From Lysobacter sp. cf310 (GTDB lineage: Bacteria > Pseudomonadota > Gammaproteobacteria > Xanthomonadales > Xanthomonadaceae), in contig NZ_FOSS01000006.1 in assembly GCF_900114355.1 (NCBI RefSeq), forward strand, positions 1 to 64,000: a DNA stretch of 64,000 nucleotides, in the 5' to 3' direction. Below the pieces are notes generated by a model. That model saw only the letters and a list, made by a program, of their open reading frames with translations, was not told where the DNA came from and did not search any database. Below are positions 47,350 to 56,455 of this stretch, piece by piece. How positions within the stretch are numbered: the first letter of the stretch is position 1; the number at the start of each line of letters is the position of its first letter. Made by a program: the position numbers and the translations under genes.

Positions 47350-47794
47350 AACCCGCGAACCCGCGTTGCCGGCGTCGCCGCGCGACAGCGCGGCCGACGA
47401 TCGCTCGATCATCGTCTTCGACGGCGTGTGCGCGCTATGCAACGGCTGGGTGCGCTTCCTGCTGCGCCACGACCGCCAACAACGCTACCGGTTCGCGGCG
47501 ATGCAGGGCGGGCAGGGCCGCGCGCTGCTGTCCGCGCACGGACTGGATCCGGACGATCCGATGTCCTTCCTGTTGATCGAGGGCGGGCAGGCCTGGACCG
47601 ACACCGACGCGATCGCGCGCGTGCTGGTCGGCCTGGGCGGCGTCTGGCGCCTCGCGGCGATCCTCCGCTGGCTGCCGCGCGCGCTGCGCGATCCGCTCTA
47701 CCGCCTGATCGCGCGCAACCGCTACCGCTTGTTCGGCCGCTACCAACACTGCCTGCTGCCGACACCGGAGCAGCGCGCGCGTTTTCTCGATTGA
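47339..47794 (+). CDS. DCC-family thiol-disulfide oxidoreductase-like protein
   Basis: This 151-residue DUF393 (DCC) protein contains IIVFDGVCALCNGWVRFLL with the family D-G-V-C31-A-L-C34 motif, then FAAMQGGQGRALL and RNRYRLFGRYQHCLLPT. DCC proteins have a thioredoxin-like arrangement and are presumed thiol-disulfide oxidoreductases, though activity is largely untested. It starts inside the DUF4166 gene's end (11-base overlap). Confidence 0.9.
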   Translation: MSTETREPALPASPRDSAADDRSIIVFDGVCALCNGWVRFLLRHDRQQRYRFAAMQGGQGRALLSAHGLDPDDPMSFLLIEGGQAWTDTDAIARVLVGLGGVWRLAAILRWLPRALRDPLYRLIARNRYRLFGRYQHCLLPTPEQRARFLD

Positions 47795-48193
47795 AGCCGC
47801 GCCACAGCAGCGCAGGCCGACCCACGCCCGAATAGCAAATCCTCCCAACCCGCCCGGCCGACGGGCATAGCCTGCGGACGTTCACTCGCGCACGAACCTG
47901 CGGTTCGTAAACGCACGGCTTCATCCTTTTCCAAAGGAGGGAGCAAAGCCCGGTGCTTACACACTTCGGAACCCTCTAGCGAAACCCGGAACAGCAGCGC
48001 CGCCGCCGGTCCTCCCCCTTTGAAAAAGGGGGATTGAGGGGGATTGAGGGGGATTTGCATTTACCGTGCAAGTTCGTCGCTATGTGCGACCACTCGCCGC
48101 AAGCGCGATGCGACACCCACCAACATCGCCGCCACCCTTGCGCCGCCCCGCCGGCCCGGCAACCATGCAGCGACCGCCCCGGAGCGCCCGACC
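47795..48193. other. Gene-free region with Pur/Pyr palindromes
   Basis: No gene is seen. CTTTTCCAAAGGAGGG at about 47927-47943 and CCTCCCCCTTTGAAAAAGGGGGATTG at about 48012-48037 are units of the CCCCTTTGAAAAAGGGG family. GGGGGATTGA is repeated in tandem at 48024-48052. AACCTGCGGTTCG (47898-47910) forms a small hairpin. Confidence 0.6.
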
Positions 48194-48640
48194 ATGCCAC
48201 GTCACGGCCTGCTGCTGTCCCTGTGCCTAGCCCTGAGCGCCTGCGCCAGCGTCGCGCCTGCGCCCGTCGATCCCGCCCTGCACGGCGATGCCGCGCGCCC
48301 GGCCGCGGCGCAGGCCTGGATCCGCAGCGAGCTGTACTTCAGCGTCGGCACTGAAGGCCAGGACCAGACCCGGATCGACGAGGCGCAATGGCGCGCCTTC
48401 CTCGACCGCGAAGTCACCCCGCGCTTTCCCGACGGTCTGACCGTGTTCGAGGGTTACGGCCAGTGGCTGTTCCGCGGCGCCGCCGCGCCCGAGCGCCAGC
48501 GCGCCAAGGTGCTGGTGGTGCTGCACGAGGACACGCCCGCGCGCGTGGCCGACATCGAGGCGATCCGGGTGGCCTGGAAACGCATGAGCGGGCACCAGTC
48601 GGTGCTGTGGTCGCGCCAACGGGCGGACGTTTCGTTCTAA
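48194..48640 (+). CDS. DUF3574 domain lipoprotein
   Basis: This 148-residue predicted lipoprotein has a lipobox LSAC with Cys17, then a DUF3574 domain: WIRSELYFSVGTEG, AQWRAFLDREVTPRFPDGLTVFEGYGQWLF, AKVLVVLHEDTPARVADIEAIRVAWKRM and HQSVLWSRQRADVSF at the end. The family is a small ferredoxin-like fold of unknown function, found in many proteobacteria. It precedes the permease gene by 74 bases and may share its transcript. Confidence 0.87.
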   Translation: MPRHGLLLSLCLALSACASVAPAPVDPALHGDAARPAAAQAWIRSELYFSVGTEGQDQTRIDEAQWRAFLDREVTPRFPDGLTVFEGYGQWLFRGAAAPERQRAKVLVVLHEDTPARVADIEAIRVAWKRMSGHQSVLWSRQRADVSF

Positions 48641-48714
48641 GCCAGACGCTGTTCGCGCGGCCCATCCAGCCCGCACAATCCCAGGTCGTCCCCGCGTTCG
48701 CCCAGGATCCGCCG

Positions 48715-50307
48715 ATGACCGCTTCCCCTTCGCGCCGCTGGTTCGTCGCCGGCGACTTCAACGGCTTCTTCGGCCTGGTCGTGGACAACCTGTCCATCCT
48801 GGGCTTCATCGCCGCCGCCCTGATCGGCATATTCGGTTTCCCGGCCGAGGTGGTGTACACGCGCATGTTTCCGGGCACCGCCTTCGGCGTGCTGGTCGGC
48901 AACCTGATCTACACGGCGATGGCGCGGCGTCTGGCCGCCAAGACCGGCCGCGACGACGTGACCGCGATGCCGCTGGGCCTGGACGCGCCGACCAGCATCG
49001 GCATGGCCCTGCTGGTGCTGGGCCCGGCCTTCGTCGCCTACAAGCAATCCGGGCTGGACCCGCAAGCCGCAGCGATCGCGACCTGGCAGTTGGGCATGGC
49101 TGCGCTGGTGGTGATGGGCTTGCTCAAGTTCGTGCTCTCGTTCGCGGGCGACGCGGTCACCCGCCTGATCCCGCGCGCGGGTTTGCTGGGTTCGATCGCC
49201 GGCGTGGCGCTGGTGCTGATGGGCTTCCTGCCGCTGGTGGAAACCCTGCGTTCGCCGCTGGTGGGCTTCGTCACCCTCGGCCTGCTGCTGTACGTGCTGA
49301 TCGCCAAGGGCCGCCTGCCGGTCAAGCTGCCGGGCGTGTTCGTGGCCTTCGTATTCGGCACCGTCCTCTACTACGGCCTGGGCGCGCTGGGCCTGGGCGC
49401 GCCGGGTTTCCATTGGCCGGAGGCGGTGCCGCCGAGCCTGGTGCTGCCGTGGCCGAGCCTGGGCTTCATCGAGGGCCTGCCCGCGACCGTGCCCTATCTG
49501 CCGCTGCTGCTGCCGTTCGGCCTGCTGATGGTGGTCGGCGGCATCAACGTCAGCGAAAGCGCGCGCGCGGCCGGCGACGACTACCGCACCCGCGACATCC
49601 TGCTCGCCGAGGCCTTCTCGACCCTGGTCGCGGGCTTCTGCGGCGGCGTCGCCCAGACCACGCCCTATATCGGCCAGCCCGCCTACAAGCACATGGGCGC
49701 GCGCAGCGGCTACACCCTGCTGACCGGTCTGTTCGTGGGCCTGGGCGGCATGCTCGGCATCGTCTCGGGCCTGGTGCAGTGGCTGCCGCTGGCGGTGCTG
49801 GCGCCGATCATCGTCTATGTCGCGCTCGACATCACCACCCAGGCCTTCCAGGCCACGCCCAGCAAGCACGCCACCGCGATGGTGTTCGGCTTCCTGCCCT
49901 CGGTGGCCTACATGCTCGCGATCAAGACCGGCAATCCCGGCTGGATCGCGCCCGAGCATCACGCCCAGCTGATGAGCGCGCTGGACGGCCACGGCCTGCC
50001 GGAACTGGCGGTGATCGTGACCCTGGGCAACGGCTTCATCATGACCTCGATGATCTGGACCTCGGCGGTCGCGGCCATGGTCGACGGCCGCCTGCTGCGC
50101 GCCTCGGCCTTCCTGCTCGCGGGTGCGGCGCTGGCGCTGTTCGGCATCATCCACTCGGTCGATCCGCGCGGCGGCATCTACCTGCCGTGGGCGCTGGAGG
50201 GCCTGCCGCGCGTGATCGCCTGGCAGTTCATCGGCGCCTATCTGGCGCTGGCCGCGCTGATGGCCCTGCTGTCGCTGCAGCGACGCCGCGACGAAGCGCC
50301 GGCTTGA
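48715..50307 (+). CDS. NCS2-like membrane permease
   Basis: This 530-residue polytopic inner-membrane protein (about 12-14 helices) is of the xanthine/uracil/solute permease type. It has FFGLVVDNLSILGFIAAALIGIFGFP at the N-terminus, the substrate-domain stretch VGGINVSESARAAGDDY, then GFCGGVAQTTPYIGQPAYKHMGAR, resembling the NCS2 QNxGxxxxTG region in position. The substrate is unknown; a purine, a sulfate-like anion or another small solute is possible. The long 'PLGLDAPTSIGMALLVLGPA' part is typical of uncharacterised members. GTTCGCCCAGGA precedes the ATG. Confidence 0.82.
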   Translation: MTASPSRRWFVAGDFNGFFGLVVDNLSILGFIAAALIGIFGFPAEVVYTRMFPGTAFGVLVGNLIYTAMARRLAAKTGRDDVTAMPLGLDAPTSIGMALLVLGPAFVAYKQSGLDPQAAAIATWQLGMAALVVMGLLKFVLSFAGDAVTRLIPRAGLLGSIAGVALVLMGFLPLVETLRSPLVGFVTLGLLLYVLIAKGRLPVKLPGVFVAFVFGTVLYYGLGALGLGAPGFHWPEAVPPSLVLPWPSLGFIEGLPATVPYLPLLLPFGLLMVVGGINVSESARAAGDDYRTRDILLAEAFSTLVAGFCGGVAQTTPYIGQPAYKHMGARSGYTLLTGLFVGLGGMLGIVSGLVQWLPLAVLAPIIVYVALDITTQAFQATPSKHATAMVFGFLPSVAYMLAIKTGNPGWIAPEHHAQLMSALDGHGLPELAVIVTLGNGFIMTSMIWTSAVAAMVDGRLLRASAFLLAGAALALFGIIHSVDPRGGIYLPWALEGLPRVIAWQFIGAYLALAALMALLSLQRRRDEAPA

Positions 50308-50362
50308 GGCGGCCGTCGCGCGTCCTCATATCGTTCGCTCCCCCTTCGACTCCGACCCCGCC

Positions 50363-50893
50363 ATGTCCCTGCAGACCGAACTCGACGCCGTGCCCGGCGT
50401 GACCGCACGCCCCGAAGCCGCCACCCGCGACTTCGTGTTCAACCACACCATGCTGCGGATCAAGGATCCGGCGCGGTCGCTGGACTTCTACACCCGCGTG
50501 CTCGGCTTCACCCTGGTGCGCAAGCGCGATTTCGCCGAGGCGCAGTTCAGCCTGTACTTCCTGGTGCTGGTGCCGGACCCGGCGCAGATCCCGGCCGAGG
50601 AACCCGCGCGCGGCGAGTGGCTGCTGAGCCAGCGCGGCGTGCTCGAGCTCACCCACAACCACGGCACCGAACACGATGCCGCGTTCGCCTACCACCACGG
50701 CAACAGCGAGCCGCGCGGCTTCGGCCACATCTGCGTCTCGGTACCGGACGTAGAAGCCGCCTGCGCGCGCTTCGAGCAACTGGGCGTCGCGTTCCAGAAG
50801 CGCCTGAGCGACGGCCGCATGAAGGACATCGCCTTCATCAAGGACCCGGACGGCTACTGGGTCGAGATCCTGCAGCCGACCAGCCGGGTCTGA
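50363..50893 (+). CDS. gloA: Lactoylglutathione lyase (glyoxalase I)
   Basis: GloA isomerises the hemithioacetal of methylglyoxal and glutathione. The 176-residue product has the family metal ligands H28 ([10 protein letters not shown]), Glu in [11 protein letters not shown], His in [11 protein letters not shown] and Glu in GYWVEILQP. The longer, eukaryote-like form (about 175 residues rather than 135) is the zinc-type branch also found in Pseudomonas and Xanthomonas. It starts 55 bases after the permease. Confidence 0.95.
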   Translation: MSLQTELDAVPGVTARPEAATRDFVFNHTMLRIKDPARSLDFYTRVLGFTLVRKRDFAEAQFSLYFLVLVPDPAQIPAEEPARGEWLLSQRGVLELTHNHGTEHDAAFAYHHGNSEPRGFGHICVSVPDVEAACARFEQLGVAFQKRLSDGRMKDIAFIKDPDGYWVEILQPTSRV

Positions 50894-50904
50894 TGCCAAT
50901 GCTG

Positions 50905-51215
50905 CTCCCCCCTTTGAAAAAGGGGGGCAGGGGGGATTGGCTTCTGCCCGCGCAACAGCAAATCCCCCGCGCCTGAACATCGCTCAGCATCCGGCCATCC
51001 CAGGCGCCTGCCCCTTTTTCAAAGGGGGCGATGACTCTCTTCCTTCCTTTGAAGAAGGGGGGAAGGGGGATTTGCTTCTGCCCGCGCAACAGCAAATCCC
51101 CCGCGCCTGAACATCGCTCAGCATCCGGCCATCCCAGGCGCCTGCCCCCTTTTTCAAAGGGGGCGATGACTCTCTTCCTCTTTGAATGGGGGGATTTGCT
51201 TCTGCCCGCGTAAGG
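50905..51215. repeat. Tandem 124-134-bp repeat before clpB
   Basis: CTTCTGCCCGCG begins near-identical units at 50941, 51075 and 51199 (the last truncated after a dozen bases). Each full unit contains CAGCAAATCCCCCGCGCC, AACATCGCTCAGCATCCGGCC, and a CCCCTTTTTCAAAGGGGGCGAT palindrome. The first is preceded by CCCCCCTTTGAAAAAGGGGGG. There is no coding sequence. The palindromes may terminate gloA. Three irregular units do not make a CRISPR. Confidence 0.85.
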
Positions 51216-51279
51216 GCCGCCGATCGCGCCCGCGCCGCAGCGCAGCCTGAAGCATCGCCCCGGCCGCCAGCCTGCGCCG

Positions 51280-51307
51280 CTTGAATCGCCCCATCCAGCC
51301 CGCATTA
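51280..51307 (+). promoter_or_regulatory. Candidate sigma-32 (heat-shock) promoter of clpB
   Basis: CTTGAAT at 51280-51286, a 12-base spacer, then CCCGCATTA at 51299-51307. This is close to the heat-shock consensus CTTGAAA-N11-16-CCCCATnT and lies 66 bases before the clpB ATG. A decoy CCCCAT falls inside the spacer at 51289-51294. Confidence 0.6.
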
Positions 51308-51372
51308 ACAGGTCATTCGCGGCCGTCGCGCGACACTCGCGCCGGGCCGCCACACCTTTCGGAGAACCCTCC

Positions 51373-53958
51373 ATGCGGATGGACAAGCTCACTTCGCGTT
51401 TCCAGCAGGCGCTGGCCGACGCGCAATCGCTGGCGGTCGGTCGCGACCACAGCGTGATCGAACCCGTGCACCTGGTGACCGCGCTGCTGGAGCAGAGCGG
51501 CGGCAGCACACGCCCGCTGCTGGCGCAGGCCGGCGTCAACGTGCCCCTGCTGCGCGAGCGCCTCGGCGAAGCGCTGGAAAAACTGCCCAAGGTCAGCGGC
51601 CAGGCCGGCAACGTCTCGCTGGGCAACGACCTGGCGCGCCTGCTCAACGTCACCGACAAGCTGGCCCAGCAGCGCGGCGACGCCTTCATCGCCAGCGAGC
51701 TGTTCCTGCTGGCCGCGCTCGACGATGGCGGCGAAGTCGGCCGCGCGCTCAAGGCCGCGGGCGCCAACAAGGCCAAGCTGGAACCAGCGATCGACAAACT
51801 GCGCGGAGGCGAGAGCGTGCAATCGGAAAACGCGGAAGAGCAGCGCCAGGCGCTGGAGAAATACTGCATCGACCTGACCGCGCGCGCCGAATCGGGCAAG
51901 CTCGATCCGGTGGTCGGCCGCGACGAGGAAATCCGCCGCACCATCCAGGTGCTGCAGCGCCGGACCAAGAACAATCCGGTGCTGATCGGCGAGCCCGGCG
52001 TGGGCAAGACCGCGATCGTCGAGGGCCTGGCCCAGCGCATCGTCAACAACGAAGTGCCCGAAGGCCTGCGCGGCAAGCGTGTGCTGTCGCTGGACATGGG
52101 CGCGCTGATCGCCGGCGCCAAGTTCCGCGGCGAGTTCGAGGAACGCCTGAAGGCGGTGCTCAACGACCTGTCCAAGAACGAAGGCCAGGTGATCCTGTTC
52201 ATCGACGAGCTGCACACCATGGTCGGCGCCGGCAAGGCCGAAGGCTCGATGGACGCCGGCAACATGCTCAAGCCTGCGCTCGCGCGCGGCGAGCTGCACT
52301 GCATCGGCGCGACCACCCTGGACGAGTACCGCAAGTACGTCGAGAAGGACGCCGCGCTGGAGCGCCGCTTCCAGAAGGTGTTCGTCGGCGAGCCCACGGT
52401 CGAGGACACCATCGCGATCCTGCGCGGTCTCAAGGAGCGCTACGCGGTGCATCACGGCGTGGAGATCACCGACCCGGCTATCGTCGCCGCGGCGACCCTG
52501 TCGCACCGTTACATCGCCGACCGCCAGCTGCCCGACAAGGCCATCGACCTGATGGACGAGGCCGCCTCGCGCATCCGCATGGAGATCGACTCCAAGCCCG
52601 AGGAGCTGGACCGCAAGGAACGCCGCCTGATCCAGCTCAAGATCCAGCGCGAGGCGCTGAAGAAGGAGAAGGACGCCGAATCCAAGCAGCGCCTGGCCGA
52701 CCTCGAAGCCGAGATCGCCACCTTGGAGCGCGACTTCAACGACCTCGAGGAAGTCTGGAAGGCCGAGAAGGCGACCCTGCAGGGCGCGACCAAGATCAAG
52801 GAGCAGATCGAGCAGGCCAAGCTCGAACTGGAAGCCGCGCAGCGTACCCAGGATTTCGGCCGCATGAGCGAGATCCAGTACGGCAAGCTGCCGGAGCTGG
52901 AAAAGCAGCTCAAGGCCGCGCAGGAAGCCGAAACCCAGGGCTTCAAGCTGCTGCAGGACAAGGTCACCGCCGAGGAGATCGCCGAGGTGGTCGCGCGCTG
53001 GACCGGCATCCCGGTGTCCAAGATGCTGGAAGGCGAGCGCGAGAAGCTGCTGAAGATGGAGCAGGCCCTGCACCAGCGCGTGGTCGGCCAGGACGAGGCG
53101 ATCCGCGTGGTCTCCGACGCCGTGCGGCGTTCGCGCGCGGGCCTGTCCGATCCCGACCGTCCCAGCGGCTCCTTCCTGTTCCTGGGCCCGACCGGCGTGG
53201 GCAAGACCGAGCTGTGCAAGGCCCTGGCCGAATTCCTGTTCGACTCCAGCGACGCCATGGTCCGCATCGACATGAGTGAGTTCATGGAGAAGCACGCGGT
53301 CAGCCGCCTGGTCGGCGCGCCTCCGGGCTATGTCGGTTACGAAGAAGGCGGTTACCTGACCGAGGCGGTGCGCCGCCGTCCCTACAGCGTGATCCTGCTC
53401 GACGAAGTCGAGAAGGCGCATCCGGACGTGTTCAACATCCTGCTGCAGGTGCTGGACGACGGCCGCCTCACCGATGGCCAGGGCCGCACGGTCGATTTCC
53501 GCAACACCGTGATCGTGATGACCAGCAACCTGGGCTCGCAGATGATCCAGGAGCTGTCGGCCGACGACAGCGCCGAGAGCTACACCCAGATGAAGGCGGC
53601 GGTGATGGGCGTGGTGCAGGCGCACTTCCGTCCGGAGTTCATCAACCGCCTGGACGACATCGTCGTGTTCCATCCGCTGGACAAGAGCCAGATCCGCGAG
53701 ATCGCCAAGATCCAGATGGTCGGCCTGGAGAAGCGTCTGGGCGAGCGCGGCCTGAAGCTGGCGCTATCGGACGCGGCGCTGGCGCTGATCGGCAACGTCG
53801 GTTTCGACCCGGTCTACGGCGCGCGTCCGCTCAAGCGCGCGGTGCAGCAGCAGTTGGAGAACCCGTTGGCGCAGAAGATCCTCAGCGGCGAGTTCGTCAG
53901 CGGCGATGTCATCCAGGTCGAGGCCGAGGCGGGGCACCTGGTGTTCCGCAAGGGTTGA
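51373..53958 (+). CDS. clpB: ATP-dependent disaggregase ClpB
   Basis: ClpB pulls aggregated proteins apart together with DnaK. The 861-residue hexameric AAA+ protein has an N-domain (1-150), AAA1 (Walker A GEPGVGKT near 206; Walker [10 protein letters not shown]), a middle coiled-coil domain (about 405-520, [19 protein letters not shown]), AAA2 (Walker [10 protein letters not shown] near 605; [14 protein letters not shown]) and a C-terminal D2-small domain. Length matches E. coli ClpB (857). A sigma-32-like promoter precedes it and a strong hairpin terminates it. Confidence 0.98.
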   Translation: MRMDKLTSRFQQALADAQSLAVGRDHSVIEPVHLVTALLEQSGGSTRPLLAQAGVNVPLLRERLGEALEKLPKVSGQAGNVSLGNDLARLLNVTDKLAQQRGDAFIASELFLLAALDDGGEVGRALKAAGANKAKLEPAIDKLRGGESVQSENAEEQRQALEKYCIDLTARAESGKLDPVVGRDEEIRRTIQVLQRRTKNNPVLIGEPGVGKTAIVEGLAQRIVNNEVPEGLRGKRVLSLDMGALIAGAKFRGEFEERLKAVLNDLSKNEGQVILFIDELHTMVGAGKAEGSMDAGNMLKPALARGELHCIGATTLDEYRKYVEKDAALERRFQKVFVGEPTVEDTIAILRGLKERYAVHHGVEITDPAIVAAATLSHRYIADRQLPDKAIDLMDEAASRIRMEIDSKPEELDRKERRLIQLKIQREALKKEKDAESKQRLADLEAEIATLERDFNDLEEVWKAEKATLQGATKIKEQIEQAKLELEAAQRTQDFGRMSEIQYGKLPELEKQLKAAQEAETQGFKLLQDKVTAEEIAEVVARWTGIPVSKMLEGEREKLLKMEQALHQRVVGQDEAIRVVSDAVRRSRAGLSDPDRPSGSFLFLGPTGVGKTELCKALAEFLFDSSDAMVRIDMSEFMEKHAVSRLVGAPPGYVGYEEGGYLTEAVRRRPYSVILLDEVEKAHPDVFNILLQVLDDGRLTDGQGRTVDFRNTVIVMTSNLGSQMIQELSADDSAESYTQMKAAVMGVVQAHFRPEFINRLDDIVVFHPLDKSQIREIAKIQMVGLEKRLGERGLKLALSDAALALIGNVGFDPVYGARPLKRAVQQQLENPLAQKILSGEFVSGDVIQVEAEAGHLVFRKG

Positions 53959-53965
53959 GGGCTGA

Positions 53966-53997
53966 GCGAAACGGCCCGCAGTGGCGGGCCGTTTCGC
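53966..53997 (+). terminator. Intrinsic terminator after clpB
   Basis: GCGAAACGGCCCGC-AGTG-GCGGGCCGTTTCGC is a perfect 14-bp stem 8 bases past the stop. The TTTC is within the stem's lower part. Confidence 0.8.
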
Positions 53998-54026
53998 GCT
54001 CCGTGATCTACGTCGTTTGTGGGATT

Positions 54027-54173
54027 CGATCGCGGCTTACGCCGCTCCCACACGCAGCGCGCGATCGCTTGCCGCTCCCACGCAGAGCGAGCCATCGCTC
54101 GCCACTCCCATACAGCGGGACCATCGATGTCGCGGGAGCGCCGCTTCCTGTGGGAGCGGCGTAAGCCGCGATC
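54027..54173. repeat. REP-like cluster after clpB
   Basis: GATCGCGGCTTACGCCGCTCCCAC (in words GATCGCGGCTTACG and CCGCTCCCAC) at 54027-54051 faces its exact inverted form at 54150-54173. Between them lie shorter degraded units CGATCGCTTGCCGCTCCCAC and CCATCGCTCGCCACTCCCAT. Confidence 0.8.
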
Positions 54174-54190
54174 GAGCTACGGTCGCGACC

Positions 54191-56236
54191 TTACTCCGCG
54201 ACCGCGGGCTTCTTCCTCGGCACGATCCCCAGCGCCTGCTCGATCTCGCCCGGGTCGTAGCGCTTGCCGCCCTTGAACACCGCGTCGACCTTGCGGATAT
54301 CGCGCATGTCGGCGAGCGGGTCGCCATCGATCAGCACCAGGTCGGCGAGCTTGCCCGGCGCGATCACGCCGCGGTCCTTGTCCACGCCCAGCACCTGCGC
54401 CGGGGTCAGCGTCGCCAGCCGCAGCACCTCGGCGTTGGCGATGCCGGCGCGCGAGTACACCTCCAGCTCGGCGTGCAGCATGTAGCCGGCCAGGGCGTCG
54501 GTGCCCGGCAGGATGGTCACGCCGGCGTCGTGCAAGGCCTTGAGCAGACGCATCATGCTCGGCAGCGCCTGCTTGTAGGCCTCCTCCTTGCCGTGCGGCG
54601 GCTTCAGCGCGCCCCAGCTCAAGCCGCGCTGGGCCTGCGGCGGGAAGCGCTCGGCCACGCCGCGCAGGCCGGGCGGGGTCTTGGCGTCGGGATCGCCGCT
54701 GTACAGGTCCTCCTCCAGCGCCATGGTCGCGTCGATGACGGTGTGGTGGCGCTTGAGGAAGTCGATGAATTCGCGCACCTCCGGCTTGTCCGGCGGAAAC
54801 TCGTAGGCGTGCTCGCCGACTTCGGTCAAACGCGCCTTGGTGCGGGTGTCCTGCACGCGCGGATACATGAAGTTGAGTTCCACGAACAACAGATGCTGCA
54901 GTTCGTCGGCGCCGGCCTCGATGAACTGGCGCGCCGACATGAAGGCCGGCACGTGCCCGCTCACGCGCAGGCCGCGCGCATGCGCGCGGTCGGCGATGAT
55001 CGGAAACAGCTCCGGCTTCAGCGAGGAATAGGTCTTGATCTGCATGTAGCCGCGGTCGGCGTAGAAGTCCACGGCCTTGAGCGCTTCCTCGGGCGTGTCG
55101 ACCAGCATCTTGGTCGGTCCGGCGTAGGGGCCGGGGCCGTCGATGAACCCGGCCATCAGCACGCGCGGGCCGATTTCGGTGCCGGCGTCGAAGCGCTTCA
55201 CGCGCTCGGGGAAGGTGTCGAAGTTGTTGGCGACGTCGCGCGCGCTGGTCACGCCGGCGGCGATGTCGAGGGCGCCGTCCTCGATCGACGCATAGTGCTT
55301 GTGCACGTCCCACAGGCCCGGCATCAGGAAGCGGCCCCGTGCGTCGAGGATTTCTGCGTTCTCCGGCGCCTTGAGCTGGGCGTCGGGCGCGACCCGGACG
55401 ATGCGCTCGCCTTCGATCAACACGCTGGTGCCCGCGGTGGCGGCGAGGTCGCGCGGATCGAACACGCGCGCGTTGCGGATCAGCAACGGCCCCTTGGGCG
55501 CATGGGTGAGGCGCTGGGTCATCTCGGCGGCCCACGTCGCGTCCGCCTGTTCCTGCAGCTCCAGCAGCTTCGGCAGCGCGCCTTGCAGATCGGCGTCGAT
55601 GATCACGAACCAGCCCGAGGCTACGATCAGCGCGGCGGTCTCGCCGTCGCCGCGCAACCATACCGAGCGCGGGGTGAAGTCCAGGCCGACGATGCGCTGC
55701 AGGGTCAGCGACACCGGGCCGTTCTTGCCGGCGACTTCGTACTCGCCCAGGGTCTGCAGACGCGCCTCGCCGCCGGGCAGGATCGCGAGCTTGCGCTCGG
55801 GCGCCTGCAGCAGCGCGCGCGCGAGCGCGCCGGAGATTTCCGGCGCCGCCTGCAGCGGCAGGAAGAAGGCCGGCGCGGACAGCGCGCGTTCGCCGCTTTC
55901 GCTGGGATTCTTCCAGCTCGCGCGGCCGTCGCGGACCTGATAGCGCTCCTCGAAGGGATTGAGCAGGTAGTCGTTGCCGCTGCCCGCGTAGTCGGCCAGG
56001 GTGCCGTCGGCATTGAGCGTCCAACGCGTCTTGCTGCGGTCGCCGCGGCCGCGATCGGTGAAGTGGTATTCGACCTGCACGCGGCCGTCGGCCGCGGTTT
56101 CCACGACCTGCTTGCCGGCGACGTTGCCCTGCATCAGCACCACTTGTTCGCGGCGGGCGGCGAGGGCGTCGGAGATCGAGAACGCGAGTACGGCGGGCAG
56201 TGCGAACGACAGCAGCAGCGATCCGGCTAAGCGCAT
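54191..56236 (-). CDS. Secreted amidohydrolase
   Basis: This 681-residue metal-dependent hydrolase has a signal peptide (MRLAGSLLLSFALPAVLAF..ALA) and an amidohydrolase barrel from about residue 250. Its metal-site motifs are GLWDVHKHY, DRGYMQIKTYSS (Lys), VSGHVPAF, DELQHLLFVE and LPGTDALAGYMLHAELE. About 220 residues precede the barrel (HFTDRGRGDRSKTRW...SWKNPSESGERALSAP), longer than the usual TIM-barrel prolidase/imidazolone-type proteins and perhaps a binding domain. AGGAGGG precedes the ATG. It follows the TonB receptor gene on the same strand and may break down the compound the receptor imports. Confidence 0.88.
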   Translation of the reverse strand: MRLAGSLLLSFALPAVLAFSISDALAARREQVVLMQGNVAGKQVVETAADGRVQVEYHFTDRGRGDRSKTRWTLNADGTLADYAGSGNDYLLNPFEERYQVRDGRASWKNPSESGERALSAPAFFLPLQAAPEISGALARALLQAPERKLAILPGGEARLQTLGEYEVAGKNGPVSLTLQRIVGLDFTPRSVWLRGDGETAALIVASGWFVIIDADLQGALPKLLELQEQADATWAAEMTQRLTHAPKGPLLIRNARVFDPRDLAATAGTSVLIEGERIVRVAPDAQLKAPENAEILDARGRFLMPGLWDVHKHYASIEDGALDIAAGVTSARDVANNFDTFPERVKRFDAGTEIGPRVLMAGFIDGPGPYAGPTKMLVDTPEEALKAVDFYADRGYMQIKTYSSLKPELFPIIADRAHARGLRVSGHVPAFMSARQFIEAGADELQHLLFVELNFMYPRVQDTRTKARLTEVGEHAYEFPPDKPEVREFIDFLKRHHTVIDATMALEEDLYSGDPDAKTPPGLRGVAERFPPQAQRGLSWGALKPPHGKEEAYKQALPSMMRLLKALHDAGVTILPGTDALAGYMLHAELEVYSRAGIANAEVLRLATLTPAQVLGVDKDRGVIAPGKLADLVLIDGDPLADMRDIRKVDAVFKGGKRYDPGEIEQALGIVPRKKPAVAE

Positions 56237-56387
56237 GGCGGCCCTCCTTGGGCGGAGACGTCGAACCGCGCGCGGCTTGGGAATCCGCAAGGCCGGCGCG
56301 GCGGGGTGACTCCTTATAGCCGATCCCGGGCTGCGCGAATGCGCCGCCGCCATCGTTTGGGCGCACCGGCGCGGCATTCGCCGGTCG

Positions 56388-56422
56388 AAAAAAGACGACG
56401 GCCCGGAAGTCCGGGCCGTCGT
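56388..56422 (-). terminator. Intrinsic terminator after the TonB receptor gene
   Basis: On the minus strand ACGACGGCCCGGA-CT-TCCGGGCCGTCGT is followed by CTTTTTTCG: a 13-bp stem with a good T-run. It separates the receptor from the amidohydrolase, whose message must start downstream or read through. Confidence 0.88.
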
Positions 56423-56455
56423 CGCATACGGGGCATTCCAACCGCGCCGCTCAGA

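Noticed and set aside
50905-51215. Possible CRISPR array
   Set aside because: Only two full units of 124-134 bp and a truncated third, with repeated 'spacers'. It is a simple tandem duplication of an intergenic repeat.
51289-51294. CCCCAT three bases after CTTGAAT as the -10 element of the clpB promoter
   Set aside because: The spacer would be only about 3 bases; CCCGCATTA 12 bases after the -35 gives the right spacing.
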